Shown in pieces: positions 7,293 through 14,193 of a stretch of 64,000 bases of DNA (the stretch's first letter is position 1; every line of letters begins with the position of its first letter). Position numbers and translations under genes: made by a program. Source of the stretch: a virus. The notes under the pieces were generated by a model. That model was not told the origin of the DNA, made no database searches, and was given only the letters and a program-made list of their open reading frames with translations. The DNA lies in the IMG/VR virus record IMGVR_UViG_3300023223_000769, positions 1-64,000 of that record; one strand, given 5' to 3'.

Positions 7293-7856
7293 ATGGAAGC
7301 AATAGAAACGAAAAAAGTTAGAGGGTATACAATCGAGATCCACCAGGATGAAGATGCCGAGTCTCCGAGAGAGTGTAGTACGTTTGGTACAATGTTTTGT
7401 ACTCATAGACGGTACAATCTTGGTGATAAACAGATAGGGTCAATGGCTAAAGGAGAATTTGACAAACTCATTAATCGTAAAGACGTAAAGTATCTGCCTC
7501 TGTACCTGTACGATCATTCGGGCCTTACCATGAGTACGAGTCCGTTTAGTTGTCCATGGGATTCGGGCCAGGTCGGGGTCATCCTTGCTACGCACGAAGA
7601 TATTCGTAAAGAGTTCGGGCCACAGGGTAGGGCCATGACGCATATATCTAAAAAGGCCATTTCAAGTGCCTTCAAATTGATGCGTCAGGAAGTGGAAGTG
7701 TACGATGCATTTCTCCGAGGTAACGTGTATGGATACGTGATCCTGGATAAGAAAGGTGAGACTATGGATTCATGTTGGGGTTTTATTTGTGTCGATGGCA
7801 AGTTGGATTACGTCTATGAGGCGGCAATGGAAAATATACCAAAGGGGAAAGTATGA
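7293..7856 (+). CDS. unknown phage protein, DEDAESPRE family
   Basis: 187 aa. IEIHQDEDAESPRE followed by FGTMFCTHRRYNLGD is a signature I recognise from a widespread phage protein family without a known function. Three aromatic-rich beta segments follow. Begins one base after the previous stop and overlaps the next gene by an ATGA. Confidence 0.7.
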   Translation: MEAIETKKVRGYTIEIHQDEDAESPRECSTFGTMFCTHRRYNLGDKQIGSMAKGEFDKLINRKDVKYLPLYLYDHSGLTMSTSPFSCPWDSGQVGVILATHEDIRKEFGPQGRAMTHISKKAISSAFKLMRQEVEVYDAFLRGNVYGYVILDKKGETMDSCWGFICVDGKLDYVYEAAMENIPKGKV

Positions 7857-8116
7857 CTGATCGAGATAAAAAAATCAGGGCCATGTTGAAAGACGAGAAT
7901 CATGTTGTCCTGGAAGTAGACGGTCAAAAAGATCGATATGGTAAAACTCCATTTACAGCCTTTTGGTTGACCAGTTATATTCCAGGATTACCGTTTGATG
8001 ATACCGAATTGAAAATGAGGGCGCAGTGCTTTAGAACTTTATTTGACGTGTCCGTTCGTACTTGGCAAAAGCGTGGTAAGATCGTTCACGTTATCGATTT
8101 GATGGATAAATTATAG
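7853..8116 (+). CDS. unknown 87-aa protein
   Basis: ATGA overlap with the previous gene. Basic and mixed alpha/beta, with FTAFWLTSYIPGLPF in the centre. Unknown. Confidence 0.6.
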   Translation: MTDRDKKIRAMLKDENHVVLEVDGQKDRYGKTPFTAFWLTSYIPGLPFDDTELKMRAQCFRTLFDVSVRTWQKRGKIVHVIDLMDKL

Positions 8117-8125
8117 GAGTAAATG

Positions 8126-8311
8126 ATGGACGTAACCACGCAGGTAAATAGAATGTGTTGGGAGTGTAATAAAGAACACGAGAGAATTGCGTTTTGTACA
8201 AACTGTAAAGCTTGCCTATACCTACATTCCAAACAGGATATAGTGGCGGCTGACATGGGTTACCCTATGTTCTTTTGTACGAAGTGTGGTCAAAATAATT
8301 TTTGGGATTAG
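8126..8311 (+). CDS. zinc-ribbon protein, 61 aa
   Basis: Seven Cys in three pairs plus one: C11/C14, C24/C27, C30 and C51/C54, a two-zinc arrangement. ATG 8126 is six bases after AGGAG; ATG 8123 would be only three. Unknown function. Confidence 0.6.
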   Translation: MDVTTQVNRMCWECNKEHERIAFCTNCKACLYLHSKQDIVAADMGYPMFFCTKCGQNNFWD

Positions 8312-8320
8312 GAGTAAATT

Positions 8321-8542
8321 ATGAATGCGAGACAATTACATCTAGTTATTCAAGAGCGCAAAAAGTTACAGGCGCAGCTAGGGAACACACATACCGGTTT
8401 CAGGGTTAGGTGTGTGACTGCGGTTGCCCGAAACATACTGTTAGAGGGTGTCTATTTTTGGAATGGGAGACATTGTAACCCTAGAGCAAAGAGCATAGGG
8501 GCAGGTGTCTACGAGGTTTGGTTAGAGAAGGAAGGGGTCTAA
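8321..8542 (+). CDS. unknown 73-aa basic protein
   Basis: SD AGGAG. Helical, Arg/Lys-rich start, then beta segments (GVYFWNGRHCNPRAK). Its C-terminal half resembles the next gene product loosely (GAGVYEVWL versus CPGVFEITL), a possible paralogue pair. Confidence 0.55.
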   Translation: MNARQLHLVIQERKKLQAQLGNTHTGFRVRCVTAVARNILLEGVYFWNGRHCNPRAKSIGAGVYEVWLEKEGV

Positions 8543-8544
8543 TT

Positions 8545-8748
8545 ATGCTTACAGGTGACTTACCGAGAAGCTTTTTTGATGAGCCGGGGAATGCAGTAGC
8601 GAGAGTTAACTTAAAAAAGTTACAAGCTATCATGATGCATTATGGCGAGACTTTAACGGTCAAAAATATTAGGTATCACATTCTCCATAAGCAGTTATGT
8701 CCAGGAGTTTTTGAGATAACGTTAACCACTAGGGTTTCCAGAGTTTGA
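8545..8748 (+). CDS. unknown 67-aa protein
   Basis: Follows GAAGGGGTC. Residues 30-60 resemble the end of the previous gene product. Last gene of the operon that begins at 1981. Confidence 0.55.
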   Translation: MLTGDLPRSFFDEPGNAVARVNLKKLQAIMMHYGETLTVKNIRYHILHKQLCPGVFEITLTTRVSRV

Positions 8749-8767
8749 CATCAAATGACAAATTATG

Positions 8768-8800
8768 GGTGCCAAAATGCGGTACTTGCATCGAGGCACC
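8768..8800 (+). promoter_or_regulatory. inverted repeat upstream of promoter 3
   Basis: GGTGCC (8768-8773) and GGCACC (8795-8800) are inverted copies 21 bp apart, centred about 41 bp upstream of the -24 element. Candidate activator site or the end of the preceding transcript; inference only. Between them, CGGTACTTGCATC resembles a degenerate -12 half. Confidence 0.35.
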
Positions 8801-8823
8801 TAATAAACTCAAGGCTTTTTTCT

Positions 8824-8839
8824 TGGCATGGACCTTGCG
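8824..8839 (+). promoter_or_regulatory. sigma-54-type promoter 3
   Basis: TGGCATG-GACC-TTGCG: GG 8825-8826 and GC 8837-8838 ten bases apart. With the T-tract before it, 27 of 28 bases match promoter 2. Predicted start is near 8850, where no gene but a long hairpin-rich RNA begins. Confidence 0.8.
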
Positions 8840-8849
8840 TTAGTAAAAG

Positions 8850-9520
8850 GCAAGCTCGTCATCGAGTATGTCATGTGATAATAAGACATTGCATGGCTAA
8901 GGGGCGAGTGATTGACAGCTATGCTGTCGCCTACGGTCTAGGATAGAGCCTTTAAAAGGGGTATCCTGCTCGTTGAGATAGGAGTCCAGAATTGGAATCC
9001 GTGGATGCTTGGCCTCTCTAACACCAGGCCCTAGGCGAGAGCATAGTTGAGAATCCAGACTGCACTTTAAAATGGGTTGCGGATCATGCACTAGGAGCTA
9101 TAGAGCCTGTCGTATCCAGAGAGGGACCGACCCTCAGACAGGAGATCACTCTAGTAGCGAAACGGCATAAAGACTGTAACCATTCAGGCTAGTGACGGAC
9201 CCACCACGAGTTTTCTCGTGGCACTGGACTAGATAACGGCTGAAAATCACCTCTGTATCAGGGGCCGAGTCAGTTAGGTTGGTTGGAGGTTCTAGATTCA
9301 GTGGGGTGCAGTGTGGATTTTTACGGGGGAGATGGTCTGATACGGGGCCAGAATATGAATGAGGAAAGCAATGAGTAGTACTCTCCTTGGGAGAAGAAAG
9401 TTGTTAGTATTCTCCGATTATACAAGTCGGATAAGGAAGAAAAATCGTTCTGGCGATAAAGTACTTTTCATACCCGGATTATTCAGGTTCGATTCCTGAT
9501 TCCCTCATCAGTTTTATTTT
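8850..9520 (+). ncRNA. candidate large structured non-coding RNA
   Basis: About 670 bases with no credible ORF, starting at the predicted sigma-54 start and ending with a T-rich run (9512-9520). Stems visible: CTCG/CGAG 8855-8866; GACAGC/GCTGTC 8914-8928; GGATA/TATCC 8941-8966; ATGCT/AGCAT 9005-9044 enclosing GGCCT/AGGCC; CTAGgAG/CTCTAG 9091-9154 enclosing CCTGTC/GACAGG and GAGGG/CCCTC; CTAGT/ACTAG 9189-9232 enclosing CCACGAG/CTCGTGG. The 3' part (9361-9507) is tRNA-like. Size, ornateness and phage setting recall the GOLLD and ROOL classes, but I cannot test membership. Confidence 0.6.
9361..9507 (+). other. tRNA-like 3' domain of the large RNA
   Basis: TCAGG-TTCGATT-CCTGA (9483-9499) is a standard T-arm. 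The next seven bases, TTCCCTC, pair with GAGGAAA (9361-9367) with one mismatch. Between them are four small hairpins (GAGTAGTACTC, TCTCC/GGAGA, TCCGA/TCGGA, ATCG/CGAT) instead of D- and anticodon arms. The end reads ATCA, not CCA. No tag ORF was found, so it is not an ordinary tmRNA. Confidence 0.45.
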
Positions 9521-9536
9521 ATAGGAAGGAGTAGCT

Positions 9537-9677
9537 ATGGAGAATTTAGAAATTTTGATTAAGCAAATTCGAAAAGAAGTAGCGTTAGATATTGCTCAAG
9601 ATTTTTTGGCACAACTGAGTGAGAATGAACTTGCGGAATTGGCATTACAATATAATCAGATGATCGGAGATAATTAA
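9537..9677 (+). CDS. unknown 46-aa helical protein
   Basis: SD AAGGAG. Leucine/glutamate-rich helix throughout (LAQLSENELAELALQ), possibly oligomerising. First gene after the structured RNA. Confidence 0.55.
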   Translation: MENLEILIKQIRKEVALDIAQDFLAQLSENELAELALQYNQMIGDN

Positions 9678-9678
9678 T

Positions 9679-9825
9679 ATGTGGGTTTATCAGAGAACAG
9701 AAGCTAATTTGTACAGTGTTGGTTTTTATAAACCAAATGGTAAGTGGGTACCGGAAAGCGATTACAACGATAGAGAACAGGCTGCAAGGCGAGTTCATTT
9801 TTTGAATGGTGGAGGAAGGGTGTAA
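9679..9825 (+). CDS. small phage protein, 48 aa (MWVYQRTE type)
   Basis: WVYQRTEANLYSVGFYKPNG and the AARRVHFLNGG end match a small phage family whose pattern I recognise (query against own data plus a helix). Function unknown. Confidence 0.65.
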   Translation: MWVYQRTEANLYSVGFYKPNGKWVPESDYNDREQAARRVHFLNGGGRV

Positions 9826-9827
9826 AG

Positions 9828-9950
9828 ATGGAAATATTTGTACCGGCTACGGACGCAGACAGACAGTATCTTTTGTGGTGTGCGCTTGAACTTGCAAAAG
9901 CAATTGTTCGCAAACAGCAGGGAGAAAAAAATGGAAATGTTAATGTGTAG
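9828..9950 (+). CDS. unknown 40-aa protein
   Basis: Short helical protein (RQYLLWCALELAKAIVRKQQ). Start two bases after the previous stop, overlaps the next gene by 20 bp in another frame. Weakly supported. Confidence 0.4.
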   Translation: MEIFVPATDADRQYLLWCALELAKAIVRKQQGEKNGNVNV

Positions 9951-10047
9951 ATGCGGTAGAATTTTGGTCGGCATGTGGGAGAGGCTTAGAGGGGTTTGTT
10001 ATATCTGTAAGCCTACAGGCCGATGGACAAACGAACCGGGGCCATAG
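9931..10047 (+). CDS. small zinc-ribbon protein, 38 aa
   Basis: SD GGGAG. C6-x-C8 and C23-x2-C26 are the likely zinc ligands. Unknown. Confidence 0.5.
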   Translation: MEMLMCRCGRILVGMWERLRGVCYICKPTGRWTNEPGP

Positions 10048-10055
10048 GAGGGTCT

Positions 10056-10232
10056 ATGTATAAAGTAGAAGTGATAGCGGATAATTCAGGCACCTATGCC
10101 GGGAACGCATTGACGTTCGATCACGTAGCAGAGGCAGAAGAGTATGGGATCGATCTTATGTCCAGGTGGATGTTGGTTAGAACGTGGCGAGTGGTCGAGA
10201 TCGAAACCGGCAAGGTCATGAGGCAGTACTAA
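10056..10232 (+). CDS. small phage protein, 58 aa
   Basis: SD GGAGGG. MYKVEVIADNSGTYAGN, then FDHVAEAEEYGIDLMSRW, then beta segments WRVVEIETG. The layout is familiar from small phage proteins; unknown function. Its stop overlaps the next ATG. Confidence 0.65.
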   Translation: MYKVEVIADNSGTYAGNALTFDHVAEAEEYGIDLMSRWMLVRTWRVVEIETGKVMRQY

Positions 10233-10378
10233 TGCTTCACATAAGGGTTTATGGTGAAAATCCTAGATGGTGGTTTGGCTTCTTAAATAAGGGGGCGTTT
10301 CGTCAGACCACAGAGCATGACGGTATCATTTTATACGGTGAGGAAGGTAAAGATTTTCGAGTAGCAGTAGCAAAGTAA
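10232..10378 (+). CDS. unknown 48-aa protein
   Basis: ATG overlaps the previous TAA. Beta-rich with two Trp (PRWWFGFLN). Unknown. Confidence 0.5.
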   Translation: MLHIRVYGENPRWWFGFLNKGAFRQTTEHDGIILYGEEGKDFRVAVAK

Positions 10379-10387
10379 GGAGCATTT

Positions 10388-10483
10388 ATGATCGATGATT
10401 TTCTTGTTATGGGTTTCTTTGTGTCCGTGGGATACCTTCTCTGCATGGGTGTCAATTGGATAAGGAGAAAGTTCAATGGCTAA
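10388..10483 (+). CDS. single-span membrane peptide, 31 aa
   Basis: SD AAGGAG. One hydrophobic helix (about 5-23) followed by a basic tail (RRKFNG), so probably an inner-membrane peptide with a cytoplasmic C-terminus. Unknown. Confidence 0.45.
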   Translation: MIDDFLVMGFFVSVGYLLCMGVNWIRRKFNG

Positions 10484-10682
10484 GTTGTGTCGGATAACGG
10501 TCTTAGCTTATCAATTTGAAGGCGTTGGACCAAGAGATGGTTACAAGCGTCAAGATTTAGAGAATGGCATCGAGTTCTGCGAAGATTTAATTGACCAAGG
10601 TTTCAAGGAAGAGCCGATGGATCATTTCAGTTTGCGTGGATATATCAAGTGGGCAAACATGGAGATCATGAGGAGATTCTAA
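10476..10682 (+). CDS. unknown 68-aa protein
   Basis: SD AAGGAG lies inside the preceding membrane-peptide gene. Soluble, acidic centre. Unknown. Confidence 0.55.
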   Translation: MAKLCRITVLAYQFEGVGPRDGYKRQDLENGIEFCEDLIDQGFKEEPMDHFSLRGYIKWANMEIMRRF

Positions 10683-10864
10683 TGCGTACTAGGCACCAAA
10701 GACTTTTTATGTATGCACGGTCTGCGCTTGTTATGTGCAAGTGTGGAACTAAGTTTGAGCTACAAGAGGGAGCTATTGAGGAAGTCACTTGTGCCTCCTG
10801 CGGTGAGGAGTTTCGTCTTAGGGACTACAGGGGTCCGTATGGGCCGGAGAACGATTGCGAATAA
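10682..10864 (+). CDS. zinc-ribbon protein, 60 aa
   Basis: ATG overlaps the previous TAA. C19-x-C21 and C37-x2-C40 form a zinc ribbon (CKCGTKFEL, CASCGEEF). Unknown function. Confidence 0.6.
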   Translation: MRTRHQRLFMYARSALVMCKCGTKFELQEGAIEEVTCASCGEEFRLRDYRGPYGPENDCE

Positions 10865-10901
10865 ATTGCGGTTTTGTTGCGTCTATCGGTGGGTCGGGGA
10901 A

Positions 10902-11183
10902 ATGGAAATGACAACCGACCCTCTTTACAGCCTAGTGGCCGTGGACGCAACAATGGTTGGTGAATGCAGAAAGGATCTAGATGCTGTCCTTTTTGCTAGT
11001 CGGTTTGAGGGTGTGACAGTGGAACGAGAGGGTAAGGACGCTTATCGTATCCGATGTATCCCCTGGACACACCCCTGCCGTGGTTATGTCCGGTTTAATG
11101 GCCGGTTGTGTCGAGTTGCCCACAGGAGGGCAGATCGACCTAGCGGCAATGGTAGGGGGCCGGTTCCGTGGCCGGTTGCTTAA
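10902..11183 (+). CDS. unknown 93-aa protein
   Basis: ATG 10902 is chosen because the longer 10713 start would overlap the previous gene almost wholly. GTCGGGGAA is a mediocre ribosome site. Helical N-half, Arg-rich C-half with CIPWTHPC. G/C-rich third positions at the end differ from its neighbours. Unknown. Confidence 0.5.
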   Translation: MEMTTDPLYSLVAVDATMVGECRKDLDAVLFASRFEGVTVEREGKDAYRIRCIPWTHPCRGYVRFNGRLCRVAHRRADRPSGNGRGPVPWPVA

Positions 11184-11213
11184 AATCGATTTATAGCGAA
11201 GTTAGGGGGGTTT

Positions 11214-11402
11214 ATGCAAAGAGACTATACAGAGTTTGCTGTCGAGAGTGCTAACAGGGCCATAAAGTGGATTCGCAGGTATGAGGAAGAGATAAACCGT
11301 GAATTTGGCAGGGATTATAGTAAGGTTCTGTTGGATAGCAGGATCAGGAAGCTTAGACTTGCTCAGAAAAATCTGACTTATCTTAATAGGGGCTTAGATT
11401 AA
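11214..11402 (+). CDS. unknown 62-aa helical protein
   Basis: SD AGGGGGG. Almost wholly helical and highly charged (IKWIRRYEEEINREFGRDY). Unknown. Confidence 0.6.
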   Translation: MQRDYTEFAVESANRAIKWIRRYEEEINREFGRDYSKVLLDSRIRKLRLAQKNLTYLNRGLD

Positions 11403-11415
11403 AAAGGAGGAAATT

Positions 11416-11523
11416 ATGAGCATTGCAGAGGGACAGCAGGTGCTAAATATGCTATTTTATGTGGCTATTACGGGTCCGGTGATATCCCTTACCTGGGCCG
11501 TGTATCTGTTATTGAATCGGTAA
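11416..11523 (+). CDS. single-span membrane peptide, 35 aa
   Basis: Strong SD AAGGAGG. One hydrophobic helix (about 10-33). Unknown. Confidence 0.5.
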   Translation: MSIAEGQQVLNMLFYVAITGPVISLTWAVYLLLNR

Positions 11524-11538
11524 CCGGGGGGAGGGTGC

Positions 11539-11769
11539 ATGAAAGGTCTAACAAAGAAACAAAAACAGATAAAGATTAATGACATACAGGTTGATATCGA
11601 AGATGAAATAGAGTTTGTCGATATAAAGCCATATAGTCATAACTTAATTTCAATGAGACTAAGGCACATTTCCGATCTTGGAGGGGTTAAAGAGGCCAAT
11701 AGGGTCATTAGGGAGCTAGGCCTTGAGAGTTTAGGTTGGCGTAAAGTATCAAAAAATGATACCAAGTGA
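11539..11769 (+). CDS. unknown 76-aa protein
   Basis: SD GGGGGGAG. Lys-rich start, acidic middle, then a helical segment (LGGVKEANRVIRELGLES). Unknown. Last gene before promoter 4. Confidence 0.6.
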   Translation: MKGLTKKQKQIKINDIQVDIEDEIEFVDIKPYSHNLISMRLRHISDLGGVKEANRVIRELGLESLGWRKVSKNDTK

Positions 11770-11793
11770 CAATTTTTGGAGCCGTATTTTGGC

Positions 11794-11831
11794 ATTCGCT
11801 ATTTGCGAATCGAGAATCGCTCATAGCGAAT
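11794..11831 (+). promoter_or_regulatory. nested palindromes upstream of promoter 4
   Basis: ATTCGC-TATTT-GCGAAT (11794-11810) is a perfect dyad, and ATTCGCTAT (11794-11802) is inverted again as ATAGCGAAT (11823-11831). They are centred about 67 bp upstream of the -24 element, a usual place for a sigma-54 activator. Which protein binds is unknown. Confidence 0.5.
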
Positions 11832-11877
11832 AGCCTATAATCAAGGACTTAGAGAGATTGCGGAGGCTGGCGAGAGT

Positions 11878-11893
11878 TGGCACGGTACTTGCT
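11878..11893 (+). promoter_or_regulatory. sigma-54-type promoter 4
   Basis: TGGCACG-GTAC-TTGCT, a perfect -24/-12 match: GG 11879-11880 and GC 11891-11892 ten bases apart. Identical to promoter 1 over 19 bases. Predicted start about 11904. Confidence 0.85.
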
Positions 11894-11909
11894 TCTTATA
11901 AGAGCTACC

Positions 11910-11961
11910 GGGACGCAATTTGCCTAAGGACTCAAGGCCATAAAGATGAGTTCAGCGTCCC
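11910..11961 (+). promoter_or_regulatory. leader stem-loop after promoter 4
   Basis: GGGACGC (11910-11916) pairs with GCGTCCC (11955-11961), enclosing 38 bases of the 80-base leader before the gene at 11985. It may hold or release the ribosome site that follows. Inference. Confidence 0.35.
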
Positions 11962-11984
11962 TCACCAAAAAAAGGGAGTACGGG

Positions 11985-12143
11985 ATGGAAATTGATCTTT
12001 GTTCTATTTGCCATGAGGCAGAGGCAGATATCGATGATTATGGGCTATTGATATGCAATCCGTGTCTTGATATTAGACCGGATCTTAAGGCAGGATTAGA
12101 TCGGGCATTTAGAAACGATCCTGTAGAATGGGACCATGAATAA
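11985..12143 (+). CDS. zinc-ribbon protein, 52 aa
   Basis: ATG 11985 follows AAAGGGAG; an upstream start at 11946 would lie in the leader stem. C6-x2-C9 and C24-x2-C27. Acidic. First gene of the last sigma-54 unit. Confidence 0.6.
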   Translation: MEIDLCSICHEAEADIDDYGLLICNPCLDIRPDLKAGLDRAFRNDPVEWDHE

Positions 12144-12156
12144 TAAGGAGAAAATA

Positions 12157-12561
12157 ATGGATACGAAATTTGGTTTCAATGACATTGATAAGGTCGTTAA
12201 CAGTATTCGGAAGGGTTTACAAGATTGGCAGAAAAGACGTGAAGATAAAAGATATGATAAACTAACTGTTGGTTTCAATAAAGACGGTAGATTTTCTGTA
12301 GCTAAATTTGAATTGTCACTGGATAGTTGGTCAGGCACGTATGGCAGTAGTAGCTGTAGTTCGTTTTTCTACGTTTCCAATTCAGAGATTTTCAGAAATG
12401 CATTTATCAGAGTACTCAATATAAAATTAGCTGGCTTGCTTAAAGAAACGGCAAACCTATTGGACGGAGAGAATCGAGAAGCTAGAGGGAAGAAAATTAT
12501 TGAGATGGAAGCTGAGTTGACACAGCTAAAAGAAAAACAGGAGAAAATAGAAGAAGAGTAA
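12157..12561 (+). CDS. unknown 134-aa protein with coiled-coil end
   Basis: SD AAGGAG. Basic N-terminus, a beta-rich middle with a Ser-rich patch (YGSSSCSSFFYVS), and a heptad-like C-terminus (EMEAELTQLKEKQEKIEEE) that should form a coiled coil. Unknown. Confidence 0.65.
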   Translation: MDTKFGFNDIDKVVNSIRKGLQDWQKRREDKRYDKLTVGFNKDGRFSVAKFELSLDSWSGTYGSSSCSSFFYVSNSEIFRNAFIRVLNIKLAGLLKETANLLDGENREARGKKIIEMEAELTQLKEKQEKIEEE

Positions 12562-12591
12562 GAGGTTATTAAAAAATTTTTAGGAGGTTTT

Positions 12592-12810
12592 ATGAATGTT
12601 ACAATCGTTTATTTTCTGTGGGCTATGCTATTGGGTGACCCTAATGCCGTTAGAAGCAACTTAAGTTCACACGCAAATATTGTTGAGTGTGAGAGGGCTA
12701 TGAACGAGATAGCACCGGGAACCAATGCTGTTTGGGGTTGTGACGGTTGGACGATACATTGGGGTGATAACAATGAACAGATTGTTGGGGTTGTGAGGGT
12801 GGCTGAATGA
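12592..12810 (+). CDS. unknown 72-aa protein, possibly exported
   Basis: SD TAGGAGG. Hydrophobic start (VTIVYFLWAMLLG) could be a signal or anchor. Two Cys (33 and 50) could form a disulfide outside the cytoplasm. Unknown. Confidence 0.55.
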   Translation: MNVTIVYFLWAMLLGDPNAVRSNLSSHANIVECERAMNEIAPGTNAVWGCDGWTIHWGDNNEQIVGVVRVAE

Positions 12811-12884
12811 AGATTGCAATATATACAATGGCATCTTTCGCCGCACTTGTGATGTATGCACGATTAGTGGAATGGTTACAGTAA
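12807..12884 (+). CDS. membrane micro-peptide, 25 aa
   Basis: ATGA overlap with the previous gene; one short hydrophobic helix. Weakly supported because of its size. Confidence 0.35.
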   Translation: MKIAIYTMASFAALVMYARLVEWLQ

Positions 12885-12895
12885 AGGGAGGCATG

Positions 12896-13378
12896 ATGTA
12901 TAGCAAATTAATGTCAGACCAAAAAACTCTTTTGAAAGTAAGTTATGTGGAGGCTATGAGGCTTGGGGCTACTGATCCCCTACATGCCGTGGCCTGTGCT
13001 GCAAAAGATGTTCTTGTAGGTGACGATACTGCAAAGTGGAATGGTCCAGTGGGCCAGGATGCGTTTGCTGCTGCTTTAGCTTTTTTGGTAACGGAAAAAA
13101 TTGTCAAGATTAAGGGGCCGGTCAAACATACGAGAGTGAAAAAAGCTGTAGAGATAATTGCGAGATATTATGACTATCCCAATGTAGGTTGGTGGGAATT
13201 AAAGAAAGCTAGAGCAAAAAGAATGACTTTGAGCGAGTTGGATTTTGCCAGAAGGGATTGCAACGATACGGCTAGAAATGGTATGCCTGAGAATCAGGGT
13301 AAGTACACGGATGAGGCTACCATCTACGCAGAGGAAATGAGAAAACGAGTAGGTGAGGAAGTAAAGGGGGTACATTAA
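12896..13378 (+). CDS. unknown 160-aa protein
   Basis: ATG 12896 is five bases after GGGAGG. Helical, with TDPLHAVACAAKDVL early and LDFARRDCNDTARNG later. No family recognised. Its TAA shares a base with the next ATG. Confidence 0.65.
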   Translation: MYSKLMSDQKTLLKVSYVEAMRLGATDPLHAVACAAKDVLVGDDTAKWNGPVGQDAFAAALAFLVTEKIVKIKGPVKHTRVKKAVEIIARYYDYPNVGWWELKKARAKRMTLSELDFARRDCNDTARNGMPENQGKYTDEATIYAEEMRKRVGEEVKGVH

Positions 13379-13686
13379 TGAATCCTGAATTTGATGAAAG
13401 ATTTCGTCAGTTATTGAAAAGTACACCTAACATGATGGTTAACGGTAGAGGTATGTTGGAGTTCACTTGTTTTCAGTGTAAGCCAAAAAGAACTTTTCCT
13501 GATTTAGAGGGGCATCGAGATCATTGTTTAGAAATACATAACACTAATATTTCTTACAAAAATCTTTTGATGGTCCATGTAGGTCCAGGGCAAAGTAAAA
13601 TGATGGGTCTGGATCAAAAAACAGAGACAGAAATTATTGATTTAATAAATCGATTCGATGCAAACATGGCAAGAAGGAGCCGATAA
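13378..13686 (+). CDS. C2H2-like zinc-finger protein, 102 aa
   Basis: C31-x2-C34-x11-H46 with H49 or H54 resembles a single C2H2 finger (CFQCKPKRTF, GHRDHCLEIH). It might bind nucleic acid. ATG overlaps the previous stop. Confidence 0.6.
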   Translation: MNPEFDERFRQLLKSTPNMMVNGRGMLEFTCFQCKPKRTFPDLEGHRDHCLEIHNTNISYKNLLMVHVGPGQSKMMGLDQKTETEIIDLINRFDANMARRSR

Positions 13687-14087
13687 TGGGTAAAGTAAGA
13701 GAGTTTAATAAAGTTAGTGCTGTTTTGGTACGGGATGAAATTAAAAAGACGCTACGAGAATTAGCAGAAGAGCTTGGATTATTTATCAGTACCGGTCACG
13801 GTACGTTTAGTCCTAGTGAACTTACACTTCGTTTAAATATTTCTCTGCAAGAGGGCTTCGATGGAAAGACCGGCAAACAGGCTGAGTTTGAACGTCACGC
13901 TTTCGCATTTGGTTTGAAAGATAATATGTTTGGTAGAAAGTTTGCCTTTGGTGGTGAGATTTTTACAGTATCAGGGATTCGACCTAGGGCTAGAAAGAAT
14001 CCAGTTCTAGCTACGAATAGTAGGGGTAAGGAATTTATTTTCCCGGTTGATGTTGTAAAAGGCCAAGTGGATTATTTTAAGAGTTAG
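13686..14087 (+). CDS. unknown 133-aa protein
   Basis: Helical start (VLVRDEIKKTLRELAEELG), then beta-rich segments including a short SH3-like stretch (FAFGGEIFTVSGIRPRARK). No family recognised. Last gene before the double terminator. Confidence 0.65.
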   Translation: MGKVREFNKVSAVLVRDEIKKTLRELAEELGLFISTGHGTFSPSELTLRLNISLQEGFDGKTGKQAEFERHAFAFGLKDNMFGRKFAFGGEIFTVSGIRPRARKNPVLATNSRGKEFIFPVDVVKGQVDYFKS

Positions 14088-14092
14088 CGGAG

Positions 14093-14121
14093 GCCGTGCG
14101 TTTATTCCCTTTTCGCACGGC
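14093..14121 (+). terminator. stem-loop of a double terminator
   Basis: GCCGTGCG (14093-14100) pairs with CGCACGGC (14114-14121) just after the stop at 14087. The second hairpin follows three bases later. Confidence 0.55.
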
Positions 14122-14123
14122 AA

Positions 14124-14169
14124 GTGGAGCTAGGTTTTTGCCCGATCTAGCTCCACATTATTTAGTTTT
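14124..14169 (+). terminator. intrinsic terminator
   Basis: GTGGAGCTAG (14124-14133) and CTAGCTCCAC (14147-14156) form a perfect ten-base stem followed by an A/T-rich tail with TTAGTTTT. It closes the left accessory region. Confidence 0.65.
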
Positions 14170-14193
14170 GCATAATGCAGATGGAGGTAAAAT

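Noticed and set aside
8755-8946. 63-aa ORF across promoter 3
   Set aside because: Covers the promoter and the start of the structured RNA; no ribosome site and odd composition.
9361-9507. tmRNA
   Set aside because: No tag ORF or pseudoknot core found, and the end is ATCA rather than CCA.
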